Origin: Homoserinimonas sp.
Lineage (GTDB): Bacteria > Actinomycetota > Actinomycetes > Actinomycetales > Microbacteriaceae
Length of the DNA: 64,000 nucleotides
NCBI GenBank assembly: GCA_023957835.1
Contig: JAMLGP010000001.1
Location: 613,575-677,574 of the forward strand
Direction: 5' to 3'
The translations under genes and the position numbers were made by a program. Positions 17,708 to 27,302 of the stretch are shown piece by piece. The number at the start of each line of letters is the position of its first letter. Position 1 is the first letter of the stretch. The notes beneath the pieces are model-generated. The model ran no database searches. It saw only the letters and a list, made by a program, of their open reading frames with translations, and was not told the DNA's origin.

Positions 17708-19009
17708 TTGGATCACGACCCGGCCTCGGCGGGTGCTTCGGTCTCTGAGTCCTTACGGCGCGAAGTACTACAACACATTACTTCTGCGTATCTCAACTCG
17801 GCCGACTTCAACGGCATAAGCACCGAGGAACTAGCCGAGATCGTCGGGCATGACGCCGACGGCATCGAATCCACGATCCGCGCCCTCGCGGCAGAAGGCG
17901 ATATCTACGTCAACTTCGGCCATGAGATGGTCAATCCGTTCATCCTAGGTTTTCCGCCTCAGTCCGCAGACGCGAACGCGGCTGAAATTGGGCGCCGTGG
18001 AGGTGCAGCGGGTGCCATCCTCTACCCGAGGGAACGCGTCCTCACAGAGATATCGGCGGGCGACCGCTACCCAGGTGCGCCGTATTCTGCTGCACTCGCG
18101 ACGGGGCGGGCGCAGCTGTCATCTGTGTTCTTTCATGCTGCGGTGCTGGCGAGGTATCGAGATGACCCTCGCTACAATTACACGCTCGACATTGGCGGGG
18201 AGATCCGGGCTCAGGAGAATACCCCTCTGGATACATTTTTGACGACGTTCAGTATTGGCTTTCGCGACGACGAAAGCAGCGATGAGATCGTCGTTGGTGT
18301 GCCGCTTCGGTACCTTCATGATCTGTCGGCCGCTGAGCAGTCCTACTGGAAATCCTTCGAGCACGATGACCAAAGTTGGCTGCTTCATCCTGACTGGGTG
18401 CGCCCACACCTTATGGGAGAGTTCCCCAAACGCATCAGTCCGTACACTGCTGTGCTCATGGAGACTCAGTTGATCAACGAGATCTGCGGTGCAATCGACT
18501 ATCCACACCTCTTCAAGCAGACCTATGCGGATCGCGACCGACCTACAGATTTCGGCTATCTGATACGCCCCACGGAGCTTGAGCTGACGAGCTTCATCGA
18601 GCAACTCAACAAGCTCCTCATTGAGCCTTTGAACGTCAAGTTCTTCGAGCGCGCGAAATTGGCTACGACTGAGGAAAGACAGGACTCTGAAGGTAACGTC
18701 TACCGGGCTCAGCGCGGCACGATGAGCATGCTCATCGCCTGGATGGAGCGAACCGTCACTCACGATCCCAATGGGCTCGTGCAGTCTGCAAGTTCGATAC
18801 TGAGGGAGATACGGCGTCGACGTTCAAAGACCGCGCACTCGATCCGTGACAATGCATATGTTCCCTCGCTGTGGGGCGAGCAGCGAAGGTTCATCGTGGA
18901 GTCATACTTTGCCATTCGCACGGTGCGGCAGTTGCTTCAGTCGCATCCCCGCGCTTCGAGTGTCCGTGTTCCGGTTGAACTCGACGAGCCTAGAGTCTGG
19001 CCGTTCTAA
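17708..19009 (+). CDS. Unrecognised BREX-linked protein with HEPN-like R-x4-H motif
   Basis: A 433-aa protein starting TTG at 17708, only 3 nt after the brxL stop, so it is part of the BREX transcript. I do not recognise the family. Residues about 30-70 look like a winged helix (ISTEELAEIVGHDADGIEST, then DIYVNF). The middle section (130-330) is a mixed alpha/beta domain with YNYTLDIGGEIRAQ and EQSYWKSF. The C-terminal helices contain RRRRSKTAHSI, giving R372-x4-H377, the spacing of HEPN ribonuclease active sites, followed by an amphipathic helix ending RTVRQLLQSHP. It could be an abortive-infection RNase added to BREX; that is inference from one motif. Confidence 0.7.
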   Translation: MDHDPASAGASVSESLRREVLQHITSAYLNSADFNGISTEELAEIVGHDADGIESTIRALAAEGDIYVNFGHEMVNPFILGFPPQSADANAAEIGRRGGAAGAILYPRERVLTEISAGDRYPGAPYSAALATGRAQLSSVFFHAAVLARYRDDPRYNYTLDIGGEIRAQENTPLDTFLTTFSIGFRDDESSDEIVVGVPLRYLHDLSAAEQSYWKSFEHDDQSWLLHPDWVRPHLMGEFPKRISPYTAVLMETQLINEICGAIDYPHLFKQTYADRDRPTDFGYLIRPTELELTSFIEQLNKLLIEPLNVKFFERAKLATTEERQDSEGNVYRAQRGTMSMLIAWMERTVTHDPNGLVQSASSILREIRRRRSKTAHSIRDNAYVPSLWGEQRRFIVESYFAIRTVRQLLQSHPRASSVRVPVELDEPRVWPF

Positions 19010-19129
19010 ACGTAGAGGGCGGCACTGTTCACTGTTGCGCGCTCACCTGCCAGCGAGCTACCCCAGCTACCACGCGTCTGGCAGATCGAGGTCGCGACGC
19101 CTCACGACTGAGTTTCGAAGCACCTTGTC

Positions 19130-19156
19130 CACCTCCTCCTTGATGGAGGGAAGGTG
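19130..19156 (+). promoter_or_regulatory. RBS-blocking hairpin at relaxase start
   Basis: CACCTCCTCC (19130-19139) can pair with GGAGG (19145-19149) and AGGTG (19152-19156), with a TTGAT loop and a GA bulge. Both the Shine-Dalgarno and the GTG start at 19154 of the relaxase gene are inside the stem. Transcripts reading in from BREX would fold and be poorly translated. Confidence 0.65.
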
Positions 19157-21715
19157 AGCGGGGTGACGGTGTCGATGCGATTGATGTCGGCTGGCGACGG
19201 CTACAAGTACCTGCTGCGCACCGTCGCCGCGGGGGACGGAGACCGCAGCCTTTCGACTCCGCTGACGCGTTACTACAACGCCGACGGAACCCCTCCCGGA
19301 CGCTGGATGGGGACTGGAATCGCGGCGATGGGCGGTGGGCAGCTCAAAGAAGGTGACGAAGTCACCGAGGCGCAACTTCAGCTATTGATCGGTATGGGCC
19401 GAGATCCGCTCACCGGAGCGCCGTTGGGCCGCGCATATCCGCAGTACAAGGCGAAGACCGAACGCATTGCTGAGCGTGTTGCGGCGCTTGATCCCGATCT
19501 GACTGCGACTTCTCGCGGTCGAGCAGTCGCGGCGATCGAGGCCGAAGAGGCGGAACGCGGCACGCGTCGCGCGGTTGCAGGATTCGACTACACTTTCTCG
19601 ATTCCGAAGTCGGCGTCGGTGTTGTGGGCCGTCGCCGACGCGGGAACGCAATCGCTCATCGTCGACGCTCATCACGCTGCGGTTGCAGACGTGGTTGCAT
19701 TCATGGAGCGCGAAGTTGCAGCCACGCGCGCGGGTGCAACCCCCGGCGACGGAGCCGTTGCGCAGGTCGACGTGCGCGGGCTGATCGCGACAGCGTACGA
19801 CCACTACGACTCACGCGCGGGCGATCCTCACCTCCACACGCACGTCGTTATCAGCAATAAGGTGCAGACCGTGCTCGACAACAAATGGCGCAGCCTGGAC
19901 AGCCGCCCGATGCATGCCGCGACGGTGGCGCTCTCCGAGCTGCACGAGGCCGTGTTCGCCGATCACCTGACGCGGCTCTTCGGGGTCCAATGGGAAGCCC
20001 GCGACAGGGGACGCGACCGCAACGCGGCGTGGGCGATCGCGCAAGTCCCGCAGGAACTCGTCACCGAGTTCTCATCGCGTTCGCGACACATCGACGAGGA
20101 GAAGGACCGTCTCATCGCGGCGTACGCGGCGAAGCACGGCAGGCAACCATCAAGCACGACGATCATCAAGCTGCGGGCCCAGGCGACGCTCGCCACGCGG
20201 CCGGAGAAGCAGATTCATTCGCTTGCCGAACTCACCGCTCAGTGGCGAGAGCGAGCTGGAATGATCCTCGGGGCGGATGCCACGAGCTGGGCTCGACGAG
20301 TCACCACGAACGAGGATCCGTTGCTTCTGAGGGCCGACGACCTGCCGCTCGGTATCGTCCATAGGCTCGGGCAGAGTGTTGTCGTTGCGGTTGGAGAGAA
20401 GCGGTCGACGTGGCGGCGTTGGAACCTCACGGCTGAGGCTGCACGACAGACGATGGGGTATCGATTCGCGAGCACGCAAGACCGTGAAGCCATCGTCGGA
20501 TTGGTCGTGGATGAGGCCGAGGCTGCGTCTTTGCGGCTGACACCGCCTGAACTGGCATCGAGCCCGGCTGTCTTCCGTCGGAGTGATGAGTCGTCGGTGT
20601 TCCGTCCGAGAAACTCGACGGTGTTTTCTTCGGGTGAGCTGCTCGAAGCAGAAGGCCGCCTGCTGCAACTCGCGCGCACAACGGCGGGCCCGACCGTCTC
20701 GCTGACGACGGTCGAACGCATCGTGCGGAAGCCTGACAGCGAGCGCCGGATGCTTGCCATGGACCAAGCATCCGCGCTGATGGCAATCGCCGTCTCAGGG
20801 AGGTCCATCGACCTGCTGGTCGGCCCGGCGGGAGCCGGAAAGACCACCGCAATGAGCGCACTACGACGAGCGTGGGAGAAAGAGCACGGCCCAGGATCTG
20901 TGGTCGGGCTCGCACCATCTTCAAGCGCAGCCCAGGTACTCGCTGATGATCTCGGGATCGCAACGGAGAACACCGCGAAGTGGTGGCAGAGCCGTCTCCA
21001 AACGGGCGAGACGTTCCAGGCTGGGCAGCTTGTCATCATCGACGAGGCTTCGCTTGCAGGGACCCTCTCGCTTGACCGGATCACCCAGCTTGCCGCTGAG
21101 GCAGGTGCGAAGGTGCTCCTCGTTGGCGACTACGCACAGCTCCAGTCGGTCGACGCGGGCGGTGCGTTCAGACTCCTCGCACATGACCGCGATGACGTCG
21201 CTGAACTCGTTGATGTGCACCGCTTTACGCACGACTGGGAGAAGCGCGCCTCCCTCGATCTCCGCCACGGACACACCGAAGTCATCGACACCTACGCTGA
21301 CCATGGCCGCATCGTTGAAGGTGACACCGAAGCCATGATCGAGGCCGCGTACGCGGCCTGGCGCGCCGACATGATCGCGCGGCGCGCGTCGGTGCTCGTT
21401 GCTGACTCGAACGAGTTCGTCACCGCGCTCAACAACCGTGCGCGAACCGATCTGATCCTCGACGGCACCGTTCGCGGTGCGCGTGAATCGGAACTGCACG
21501 ATGGCACGAACGCAGCTTTCGGCGACATCGTCATCACGCGCCGCAACGATCGACGCTTGCGGGCCGGGCGGAGCTGGGTACGCAACGGAGACCGTTGGAA
21601 GGTCGCCGATGTCCGAAGCGATGGCTCAATGCTGGTTCGACGGGAAGGACTCTCTCGGAAATCTGCTGTCCTTCTACCCGCGGCCTATGTCTCTGAGCAC
21701 GTCGAACTCGGCTAG
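19154..21715 (+). pseudogene. MobF relaxase/helicase TraA, 5' fragment split by insertion
   Basis: The first 853 residues of a TrwC/TraA-type relaxase. The nicking tyrosine pair is Tyr40-Tyr41 in LTRYYNADG, the metal site is DPHLHTHV near residue 223, and the helicase Walker A VGPAGAGKTT begins at 556 with Walker B IIDEASLAG near 633. The frame runs into the left end of the inserted element, where TA joined to G makes an immediate TAG. The remaining helicase motifs are in the fragment at 30574; joined, they give 1,186 aa, normal for the family. The relaxase domain is intact, so nicking may survive, but the helicase lacks its C-terminal motifs. Confidence 0.9.
21707..21714. repeat. 8-bp direct repeat, left junction
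   Basis: CTCGGCTA occurs here and at 30589-30596, flanking the 8.9-kb inserted element. Only the TA needs to be the recombination core; the preceding CTCGGC is shared by target and element. Confidence 0.9.
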
Positions 21716-21735
21716 CCGAGGTGCCCTAAACGCAC
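21713..21735. other. attL half-site of the inner element
   Basis: TA at 21713-21714 is followed by a 21-nt arm (21715-21735, starting GCCGAGGTG and ending AACGCAC). This arm is the inverted partner of 30574-30594 at the other end, matching at 18 of 21 positions; the match extends by four more of the next six bases. Together the two ends form the palindrome expected of a serine-integrase attP. Confidence 0.85.
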
Positions 21736-21826
21736 TCACCTGTGATCGTGCGCGTGTGCGCGGTTGTAGTTTACCGGTCGGTGAGAGTTCACTCGCGCGA
21801 CCGACTGATCATCGCGGGCAGCGAGA

Positions 21827-22636
21827 TCATGAATCGTTAGACCGTGGTCGTGTTTGGTGGGTTTTGAGTGGTGGCTGCTCAGGCATCGCGTTCCAGACTC
21901 CGGCCCACTGCTCTGGTGTCAGGTCTCGCGGCAACGCGCGTGTGTCGATGCCACTCTGCCTCAAGAGTTGCTTGGCTTGTCCAGGATCGAGGCGGCCCGC
22001 GTTCGCGATGATGCGCTCGAGGGTTCCGCCTCGACCGGTGAACACCGCGCGTACGAACTGTTCGTACCGGCTGCGCTGTGAACCGGGAACGAGAGGATGG
22101 TTGCGTCTACTGATCTGGATGATGCCCCCATCAACGCTGGGGCGTGGGCGAAAACCCCAGGAGGGAACCCGGCCGTGGAGGTCGAAGGTAAACCAGGGCG
22201 CAGTCTGCGCAGTCAGCATGGTGGAGCCACCGATCCCGCAGCGCTTGCGTGCGACCTCCCATTGAGTGAGGAGCACGGCCTCGGTCCAGGTGCCGCCCCG
22301 GAGAAGCCGTCGCAGAATCGGAGTGGTGAGGTGGAAAGGGATGTTCCCTACGATCACGGGATGGTCGAGAGGAACGGTGAGCGCGTCGGCGTGATTGATC
22401 GTCACGCCTGGCAGTGCGCTTTGGAGGCTTGCGATCCGATGCTCGTCGATGTCGATCGCAGTCACTGGCCTGCCGAGTTGCGCGAGAGGCCTCGTGAGTG
22501 CACCGGCTCCAGCGCCGAGTTCAAGGATCGGCCCCTTCGTCGCCGTAACGAGGGCTGTGATCTTGCTGATAGTGGGTGTGTGGGTGAGGAAGTTCTGGCC
22601 GAGTTCGTGTCGGCCGCCGTGGGATGAACGAGGCAT
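21827..22636 (-). CDS. erm: Erm 23S rRNA (adenine-N6) methyltransferase
   Basis: The 269-aa protein is a KsgA/Erm-fold enzyme with HELGQNFL at the N-terminus, the SAM-binding ILELGAGAGALTRPL near residue 38, and the catalytic VIVGNIPFHLT near residue 95 (the N-I-P-F form seen in actinobacterial Erm enzymes such as ErmX). Such enzymes dimethylate A2058 of 23S rRNA and give macrolide, lincosamide and streptogramin B resistance. The Erm class cannot be assigned without alignment. Its ATG follows GGAG locked in an 8-bp hairpin, and a leader ORF lies upstream, so inducible translation is likely. It is the leftmost gene of the inner element. Confidence 0.93.
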   Translation of the reverse strand: MPRSSHGGRHELGQNFLTHTPTISKITALVTATKGPILELGAGAGALTRPLAQLGRPVTAIDIDEHRIASLQSALPGVTINHADALTVPLDHPVIVGNIPFHLTTPILRRLLRGGTWTEAVLLTQWEVARKRCGIGGSTMLTAQTAPWFTFDLHGRVPSWGFRPRPSVDGGIIQISRRNHPLVPGSQRSRYEQFVRAVFTGRGGTLERIIANAGRLDPGQAKQLLRQSGIDTRALPRDLTPEQWAGVWNAMPEQPPLKTHQTRPRSNDS

Positions 22637-22640
22637 GTTC

Positions 22641-22667
22641 GCGCTCCAAGAAAGAAGGATGGAGCGC
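22641..22667 (-). promoter_or_regulatory. RBS-sequestering stem-loop before erm
   Basis: GCGCTCCA and TGGAGCGC (22660-22667 and 22641-22648 on this strand) form a perfect 8-bp stem with an 11-nt loop. The 3' arm contains the GGAG ribosome-binding site of erm, 7 nt before its ATG. This is the closed form expected of a translational attenuator. Confidence 0.8.
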
Positions 22668-22778
22668 CTCGGAAACAGGGCAGAGCACAGAGAAAAAATG
22701 GGTGCGCAAGATCGCCGTTCCGAGACGCGAATGGTCTCTCGGATGGACGACGCGCGAAGCGTTCAGCGAGGCGCGCCG

Positions 22779-22844
22779 TTAGGCGCGGCGGTCGCGGACA
22801 GCAAGCGTGTGCGTCGCAGCGAACACGCAAATCAAGTTACCCAT
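22779..22844 (-). CDS. Erm leader peptide
   Basis: A 21-codon ORF (MGNLICVFAATHTLAVRDRRA) ends about 140 nt before erm; two further in-frame ATGs upstream would make it 25 codons, but they overlap the -10 box. Near its end it carries RDR, a '+X+' motif of the kind at which macrolide-bound ribosomes stall in some Erm leaders. The stop codon sits in a GC-rich stem (CGCGCC, TAAC loop, GGCGCG). Stalling here could refold the downstream RNA and free the erm RBS. The inference rests on motif and layout. Confidence 0.6.
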   Translation of the reverse strand: MGNLICVFAATHTLAVRDRRA

Positions 22845-22851
22845 GCCAAGC

Positions 22852-22857
22852 ATCATA
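22852..22857 (-). promoter_or_regulatory. -10 box (TATGAT) of the erm transcript
   Basis: TATGAT on the minus strand lies 7 nt before the ATG at 22844, so transcription should begin at or next to that ATG and the leader peptide would be read from a leaderless mRNA. The -35 region is weak (ATGACC with a 15-bp spacer). Confidence 0.5.
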
Positions 22858-22904
22858 CCCGACGCCAGGATAGGTCATGTGGACCACAGGAACTGCGTGA
22901 CTGA

Positions 22905-25900
22905 TCACAGGCCGCGCGCTGGTCCCTCGCGGCGCGGGTCATAGCGTTGGGGATCGTTCGCAAACGGACTATGCAGTTGCCTGGCCCGTTCCGTTGCCTG
23001 CTGCCGACCACGCTCCTGCTCGGCGCGCTTCGTCTCGATGAGCTTGGCGGCGACGTTCGTCGGGAGGCTGCGGAGTTCTGCACTCTCGACGCGAAGGAAG
23101 TCTGCGCGGGTGCGAGCATCGCGGGCATTGCGTCGAGGGTTGAGGGCGCGCATCCCGTACTGGTGAGCGCGGGCATTCTCAGCCCCGTACTCGCTTGCCA
23201 AGAGCGCCAGCCGTTCGTTGCGGTGACGGTCAACCGTTGTGGTTCGTTCGGTGCGCGCGGTTTCGACAGCTTGGTTGGCTTCGCTCACGCGGGGATCGGC
23301 TTCTGCTCGCCGCTCCGCGACCTGTGTAGCCCATTCGGGTAGTGCGCTGCGGGTTCGTGGCGGTTCGGCGTCCCACTCATCGCGAAGGTGTACTCGGATG
23401 GTTGCTGCTTGTTCGCTGGCGGCGCGGTGCTCGTCGCGGGCCTTACGCCGCCCGAATCGCCCGACAGTGGCGAGGCGTGTGCTCGCTGTCCTCTCTGCTT
23501 CTACTCTGGCAAGGTACGTCGCTCCGTCTTGTTCGGCTTGCTTGGTGAGGGGCGCGGCGACCTTGGCACGCACCCGCGCGGCCTCTTCCTCGGCCTGGCG
23601 AAGCGCGGCGGTGCTCTCGTCGCTCTCGGCCCGGTGCGCAGCGCGTTGGGCATCGAGCCGGTTGGCGGCCTGCTCCCATCGATCCGCATGCCGCTCAGCA
23701 CGTTCGGCTTCCCTGTCGAGTCTGGCGAGTTCTTCGGTGACGCGCTGGATCGGGCCGTCCTTGACGATGCCACGCACGGCTTCGGCGGCTTGTGCGGTGG
23801 CGTGGTCGAGGCCCCGGTCTGCGGGATCGCGCTCCGTCGCTGCAACGAACTGCGCCCGAGCCTCCGCCATATCCTCGGCAACAACGTGCAGCCAGTTGTG
23901 CTCGCGGCCTCGGGTCATGCCAACGTAGACGCCTGCCGCGCTCGTCGCCTCAGTCAGCATCGTGTGGGAGGCGTTGACGGTTGCGCCCTGGACGCCGTAC
24001 GCGGTTGCTGCGTAGGACAGGTGCGCGTGTTCACTCACGTACTCAGGCGGGAGGGCGACGGTGCGGGGGTTCCTGCGCCCGCTGCCGGTCTCGCGGGCGT
24101 ACACGGTGCCATTACCAGCGACGTGCTGCACGATCCATTGCTGCCGGTTCGCCACGCCAAGCGCGGGGTCGTTCCTCCTCGTCTGGATCAGATCACCCCG
24201 ACCGATAGGCAGCTCGTCGCTGCCGGTCGCCGTGATCGTGTCATCAACCTCGCCTCGCTCGACCCGCCCCATGCGGATGCGCTCGTTCAACGCCGCTGCC
24301 TTGTCGTTCGAGGCGACCGTGATCGCCTCACCCTCAGTAGCTTGCTCTGTGATGTGCTGCTGGGCTTGTTCCTCGTCCGCGTGCAGTATCACGAGGCCCA
24401 TGGCAGTGAGCCGGTCGAACACCTCGCCGGGGTTCTCCCGGTCGCGCATCGTCAGCGTGAGTGTCGCGTACTCGGCGTCGGCGAACCGGTGCAGCTCGGT
24501 CATGTCGTATGTACGGCCCCTGATCTGTGCGGCCATGTCGAGTACCCCGCCCCGACCGACAGCGGGGAGTTGGGCACGGTCGCCGACAAGCGCGACGGTC
24601 GCTCCGGCTTCGGTGGTGATGGTGAGGAGGGCGTGGGCGGTGTCTTGGTCGAGCATCCCGGCCTCGTCCACGATTACCCGTTCACCCCGCGACAGCACAG
24701 CATCGTCGGGCGGGCCGGTGAAGGTGCGCCCGGTGTCGGGGTCAGCGTCGCCAGGGTGTAGGCGTGTCCATACGCCATCGGAGTTCCATCGCCATCCGTG
24801 CGCATGTACGAGCGCCGCAACGCTCGTTGCGGGGATGCCGAGTTCTTCGTGCGCGACCTGCGCCGCGCGCAGCGTCGGTGCAACCACCCGTGACGCCCTG
24901 CTGTGCTGGGCGGCGACGTCGATGGCGGTGCGCAGCATCGTCGTCTTCCCGCTGCCCGCAGCACCCTCCACGATCACCAACGGGTCAGATGATGCAACCG
25001 CAGCAGCAGCGACCGCCTGCCCTTTGTTCAGCCCCGCTACTTGTGCGGCGTCGGTCATGTCCGGGTGCTTCGATTCTTGCTCTGGGGTGGTGGCGGCGAA
25101 GCGGTCGCGGAGCGCGGTTTCGGCGGCGATCACGGTGAGGCTGGTCAGGTGCGCGACATGTTCCGGCGTCGCCGCACCCGGTGGCAGGACGGAGAAGCAA
25201 TCCGAGACCGCAAGGTCGGTCGCTATCTTGATGAACTCGCGCAGCTCGGCAGGTGTTGCTTGCACTCCGTGTTCGGTGGTGATGCGGGTGACGTGCTCCT
25301 GCATGCTGTGTTTCGTCCATGCTGATGATGCGGCGGCGCAGCGATCCAGTGCCCGTGATGCAACCTCCTGCACCGCAAGTTCATCCAACTGCACCGGGCG
25401 CTGCACGGTGCTGCGTCGAGGTGCAGCGGGGTCGTATCCGGCGTCGCGGAGTTCCTGCACCCACCACTGCTCGTTCTTCAAATCAGTCGGCTTCTTCCCT
25501 GGCCGCTTGTGTGTCCAGGCGATGCCCTGCAACTTCGCGGTCATGATCGGGCCGAGAGCTTCGCCGGGGTGCTCTGTTTCCCATTCGGCTTCGAGCCGGA
25601 CGAGGTTGCGTCTGATCTGCGCAGACCGCTTCGACATCACCCCATTGAATGGCTGCAACTCAACTACCTCGCCGGAGACGGGATCGAGGGTCAGGCCATG
25701 CTCTGCGAGGGTTTGCGCGAGGTGTGGGTGCGCGGCGATGACCGCGGTTCCGAGGGCGCGGATCGCGCCTTGCTGCTTGAACAACGCCGCCGTATCCAGT
25801 GCCCGCCACTTCCCAGCCGCAAACACCCGAGTGCCGATCTGCATGTGAATATGCCGGTGCGGATCACCAGCCCGCGAGGTCTTGTGGCGGATGCCGACGA

Positions 25901-26363
25901 CCTGCATCTGCTCGATAGGCAGCACTTCCCGCGCGTCACGCGGCCCGACCCTGATGACGGAGTGTTGGCCGAGCCAGCGGCGAATCTCTCCAAGTGCATC
26001 CTGCTGCGCTTGGTCGAGGGCGCTAGATACTTCGGGGTGGAGGGCGGCGGCGACCGACAGGCTCTTGGGTGCGTTAATCGTCATCTCCGCGAACAACGGC
26101 GAACCCTTCGACCCCTCACCCGGATTACGTGGCGTGCCCATCGACTCACCCGTGACGGGATCGTGCCAGTCCACCCACCCCTCGTACTCGACCGCCGACA
26201 GTGACATTGCGGCGGTGACCTCGCCGCTAGCATCGAGCACCGTGTACTCCGACAAGGCGTTGTCCGCGCCCAGGTAATACTCGTCGGCGCGGGAGCGGTC
26301 GGCCTCGACATAGCGGCGCGCGGCAGCACCTGTGCCGCGGAACAGGATCACCCCGCCCTTCAT
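22905..26363 (-). CDS. MobF relaxase/helicase of the inner element
   Basis: The 1,152-aa protein is a complete TrwC/TraA-type relaxase. A Tyr-Tyr pair lies at residues 29-30 (DEYYLG), the metal-binding site is DPHRHIHM near 170, Walker A is EGAAGSGKTTML near 465 and Walker B VIVDEAGML near 557. The C-terminal helicase motifs (YAATAYGVQG, VGMTRGREH) and a long charged coiled-coil tail are present. I chose ATG 26363 because GGGAGG precedes it at good spacing; ATGs further upstream have no RBS. It nicks the element's oriT for transfer. It is unlike the split relaxase at 19154 in detail, so it was not derived from it by recent duplication. Confidence 0.92.
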   Translation of the reverse strand: MKGGVILFRGTGAAARRYVEADRSRADEYYLGADNALSEYTVLDASGEVTAAMSLSAVEYEGWVDWHDPVTGESMGTPRNPGEGSKGSPLFAEMTINAPKSLSVAAALHPEVSSALDQAQQDALGEIRRWLGQHSVIRVGPRDAREVLPIEQMQVVGIRHKTSRAGDPHRHIHMQIGTRVFAAGKWRALDTAALFKQQGAIRALGTAVIAAHPHLAQTLAEHGLTLDPVSGEVVELQPFNGVMSKRSAQIRRNLVRLEAEWETEHPGEALGPIMTAKLQGIAWTHKRPGKKPTDLKNEQWWVQELRDAGYDPAAPRRSTVQRPVQLDELAVQEVASRALDRCAAASSAWTKHSMQEHVTRITTEHGVQATPAELREFIKIATDLAVSDCFSVLPPGAATPEHVAHLTSLTVIAAETALRDRFAATTPEQESKHPDMTDAAQVAGLNKGQAVAAAAVASSDPLVIVEGAAGSGKTTMLRTAIDVAAQHSRASRVVAPTLRAAQVAHEELGIPATSVAALVHAHGWRWNSDGVWTRLHPGDADPDTGRTFTGPPDDAVLSRGERVIVDEAGMLDQDTAHALLTITTEAGATVALVGDRAQLPAVGRGGVLDMAAQIRGRTYDMTELHRFADAEYATLTLTMRDRENPGEVFDRLTAMGLVILHADEEQAQQHITEQATEGEAITVASNDKAAALNERIRMGRVERGEVDDTITATGSDELPIGRGDLIQTRRNDPALGVANRQQWIVQHVAGNGTVYARETGSGRRNPRTVALPPEYVSEHAHLSYAATAYGVQGATVNASHTMLTEATSAAGVYVGMTRGREHNWLHVVAEDMAEARAQFVAATERDPADRGLDHATAQAAEAVRGIVKDGPIQRVTEELARLDREAERAERHADRWEQAANRLDAQRAAHRAESDESTAALRQAEEEAARVRAKVAAPLTKQAEQDGATYLARVEAERTASTRLATVGRFGRRKARDEHRAASEQAATIRVHLRDEWDAEPPRTRSALPEWATQVAERRAEADPRVSEANQAVETARTERTTTVDRHRNERLALLASEYGAENARAHQYGMRALNPRRNARDARTRADFLRVESAELRSLPTNVAAKLIETKRAEQERGRQQATERARQLHSPFANDPQRYDPRREGPARGL

Positions 26364-26369
26364 CCTGGC

Positions 26370-26397
26370 CTCCCTCATGAGTCGTCTCATGAAGGAG
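26370..26397 (-). promoter_or_regulatory. RBS-blocking hairpin before the inner relaxase
   Basis: On the minus strand CTCCTTCATGAG pairs with CTCATGAGGGAG around an ACGA loop: 12 bp with one G-U, extendable by one more pair. The 3' arm holds the GAGGGAG ribosome-binding site of the relaxase gene starting at 26363. Confidence 0.7.
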
Positions 26398-26488
26398 GTG
26401 CGCACGCCCCACCCGCGGTGGCATACGTGCATCCGTTGTTTCAGAGGCAGAGGGTGGCCGGTGCCGAGCGGTCGGTGGGGTGCTGGGG

Positions 26489-27226
26489 TTAGGAGCCGGT
26501 TACTGGTTCGCTCGGGGCGGGTGCGTCGGAGGCGATGAACTCGGTGATGTGTTGTTGGAGGAGGGCTGCGCCGTCGAGCATGGCTCTGGCTCGGTGTGTC
26601 AGGCTGGTTCGTCGTTCGGTGAGCGCGGCCTGTAGAGCATCGGCACTCTTGCTTCCTCGGAGTTCGGTGATGATGGGTCTGATGCGGTCGAAGCGATAGC
26701 GTCCTTGCCGGAGGAGATGGATGATTCGGGCGTCTCTGACGTCCTCGCTGTCATAGACCCGGTGGCGGCGGCTGGTCTGCCGAGCTGGGGCGAGCAGACC
26801 AGCGTGTTCCCATACGCGGAGCGCTGACGTGCGTATCCCGAGATAGTCCGCGAGTTCTCCGATGGACAACGGCGCGTCCGGGCCGGCGTGATGCTCTACC
26901 GCAGCGGCAACACGGGTGAGGGCCTGGCTCGTTTCGGTAAGGGCCTGGCGTTGCTGGTGAAGTTCGTGGTGGCTGGCATCAAGGAGGGCCAATGCTTGGT
27001 CGATCTGTCCTGTGCTCAACGCTTCCATGATGGAACGGGCTGATCCAGCGCCGTGGCCGCGTGCGAGTGCCTGATAGCAGAGTAGAGCGCTGAGGTGCGC
27101 ACCGCGATAGACCCGGTAACCCGAACCTGTGCGATCGGCAGGCGGGAGGACTCCGGCGGCTTCGAGGTTGCGAATCTGTTGGGTGGAGACTCCGGCCCGG
27201 GTTGCCAGATCGACGGGGCGCATCAT
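26489..27226 (-). CDS. Tandem-MerR regulator, TioE-like
   Basis: The 245-aa protein has two MerR-type DNA-binding domains in one chain: residues 3-70 (VDLATRAGVSTQQIRNLEAA, then GYRVYRG) and about 119-185 (SIGELADYLGIRTSALRVWE, then RHRVYDSEDVRDARI). Two-domain MerR proteins of this plan are called TioE-like and are often near antibiotic-resistance genes in actinomycetes. SD GAAAGGAA precedes the ATG at 27226. It is divergent from the 66-aa ORF at 27332, sharing a palindromic promoter region. It could control erm, the relaxase or excision; the target is not shown by the sequence. Confidence 0.8.
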   Translation of the reverse strand: MMRPVDLATRAGVSTQQIRNLEAAGVLPPADRTGSGYRVYRGAHLSALLCYQALARGHGAGSARSIMEALSTGQIDQALALLDASHHELHQQRQALTETSQALTRVAAAVEHHAGPDAPLSIGELADYLGIRTSALRVWEHAGLLAPARQTSRRHRVYDSEDVRDARIIHLLRQGRYRFDRIRPIITELRGSKSADALQAALTERRTSLTHRARAMLDGAALLQQHITEFIASDAPAPSEPVTGS

Positions 27227-27302
27227 GGTTCCTTTCGAGTGCGAGTTGAGGCTTACACGGCATCAGTCCAGGATTTTCGGCAGTCCACACCCTCCAACCC
27301 TC

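Noticed and set aside
23239..25848. Long rightward open frames (23388-24761 and 24061-25848)
   Set aside because: They lie antisense to the inner relaxase, are Arg/Ser/Ala-rich as expected of high-G+C shadows and show no domain.
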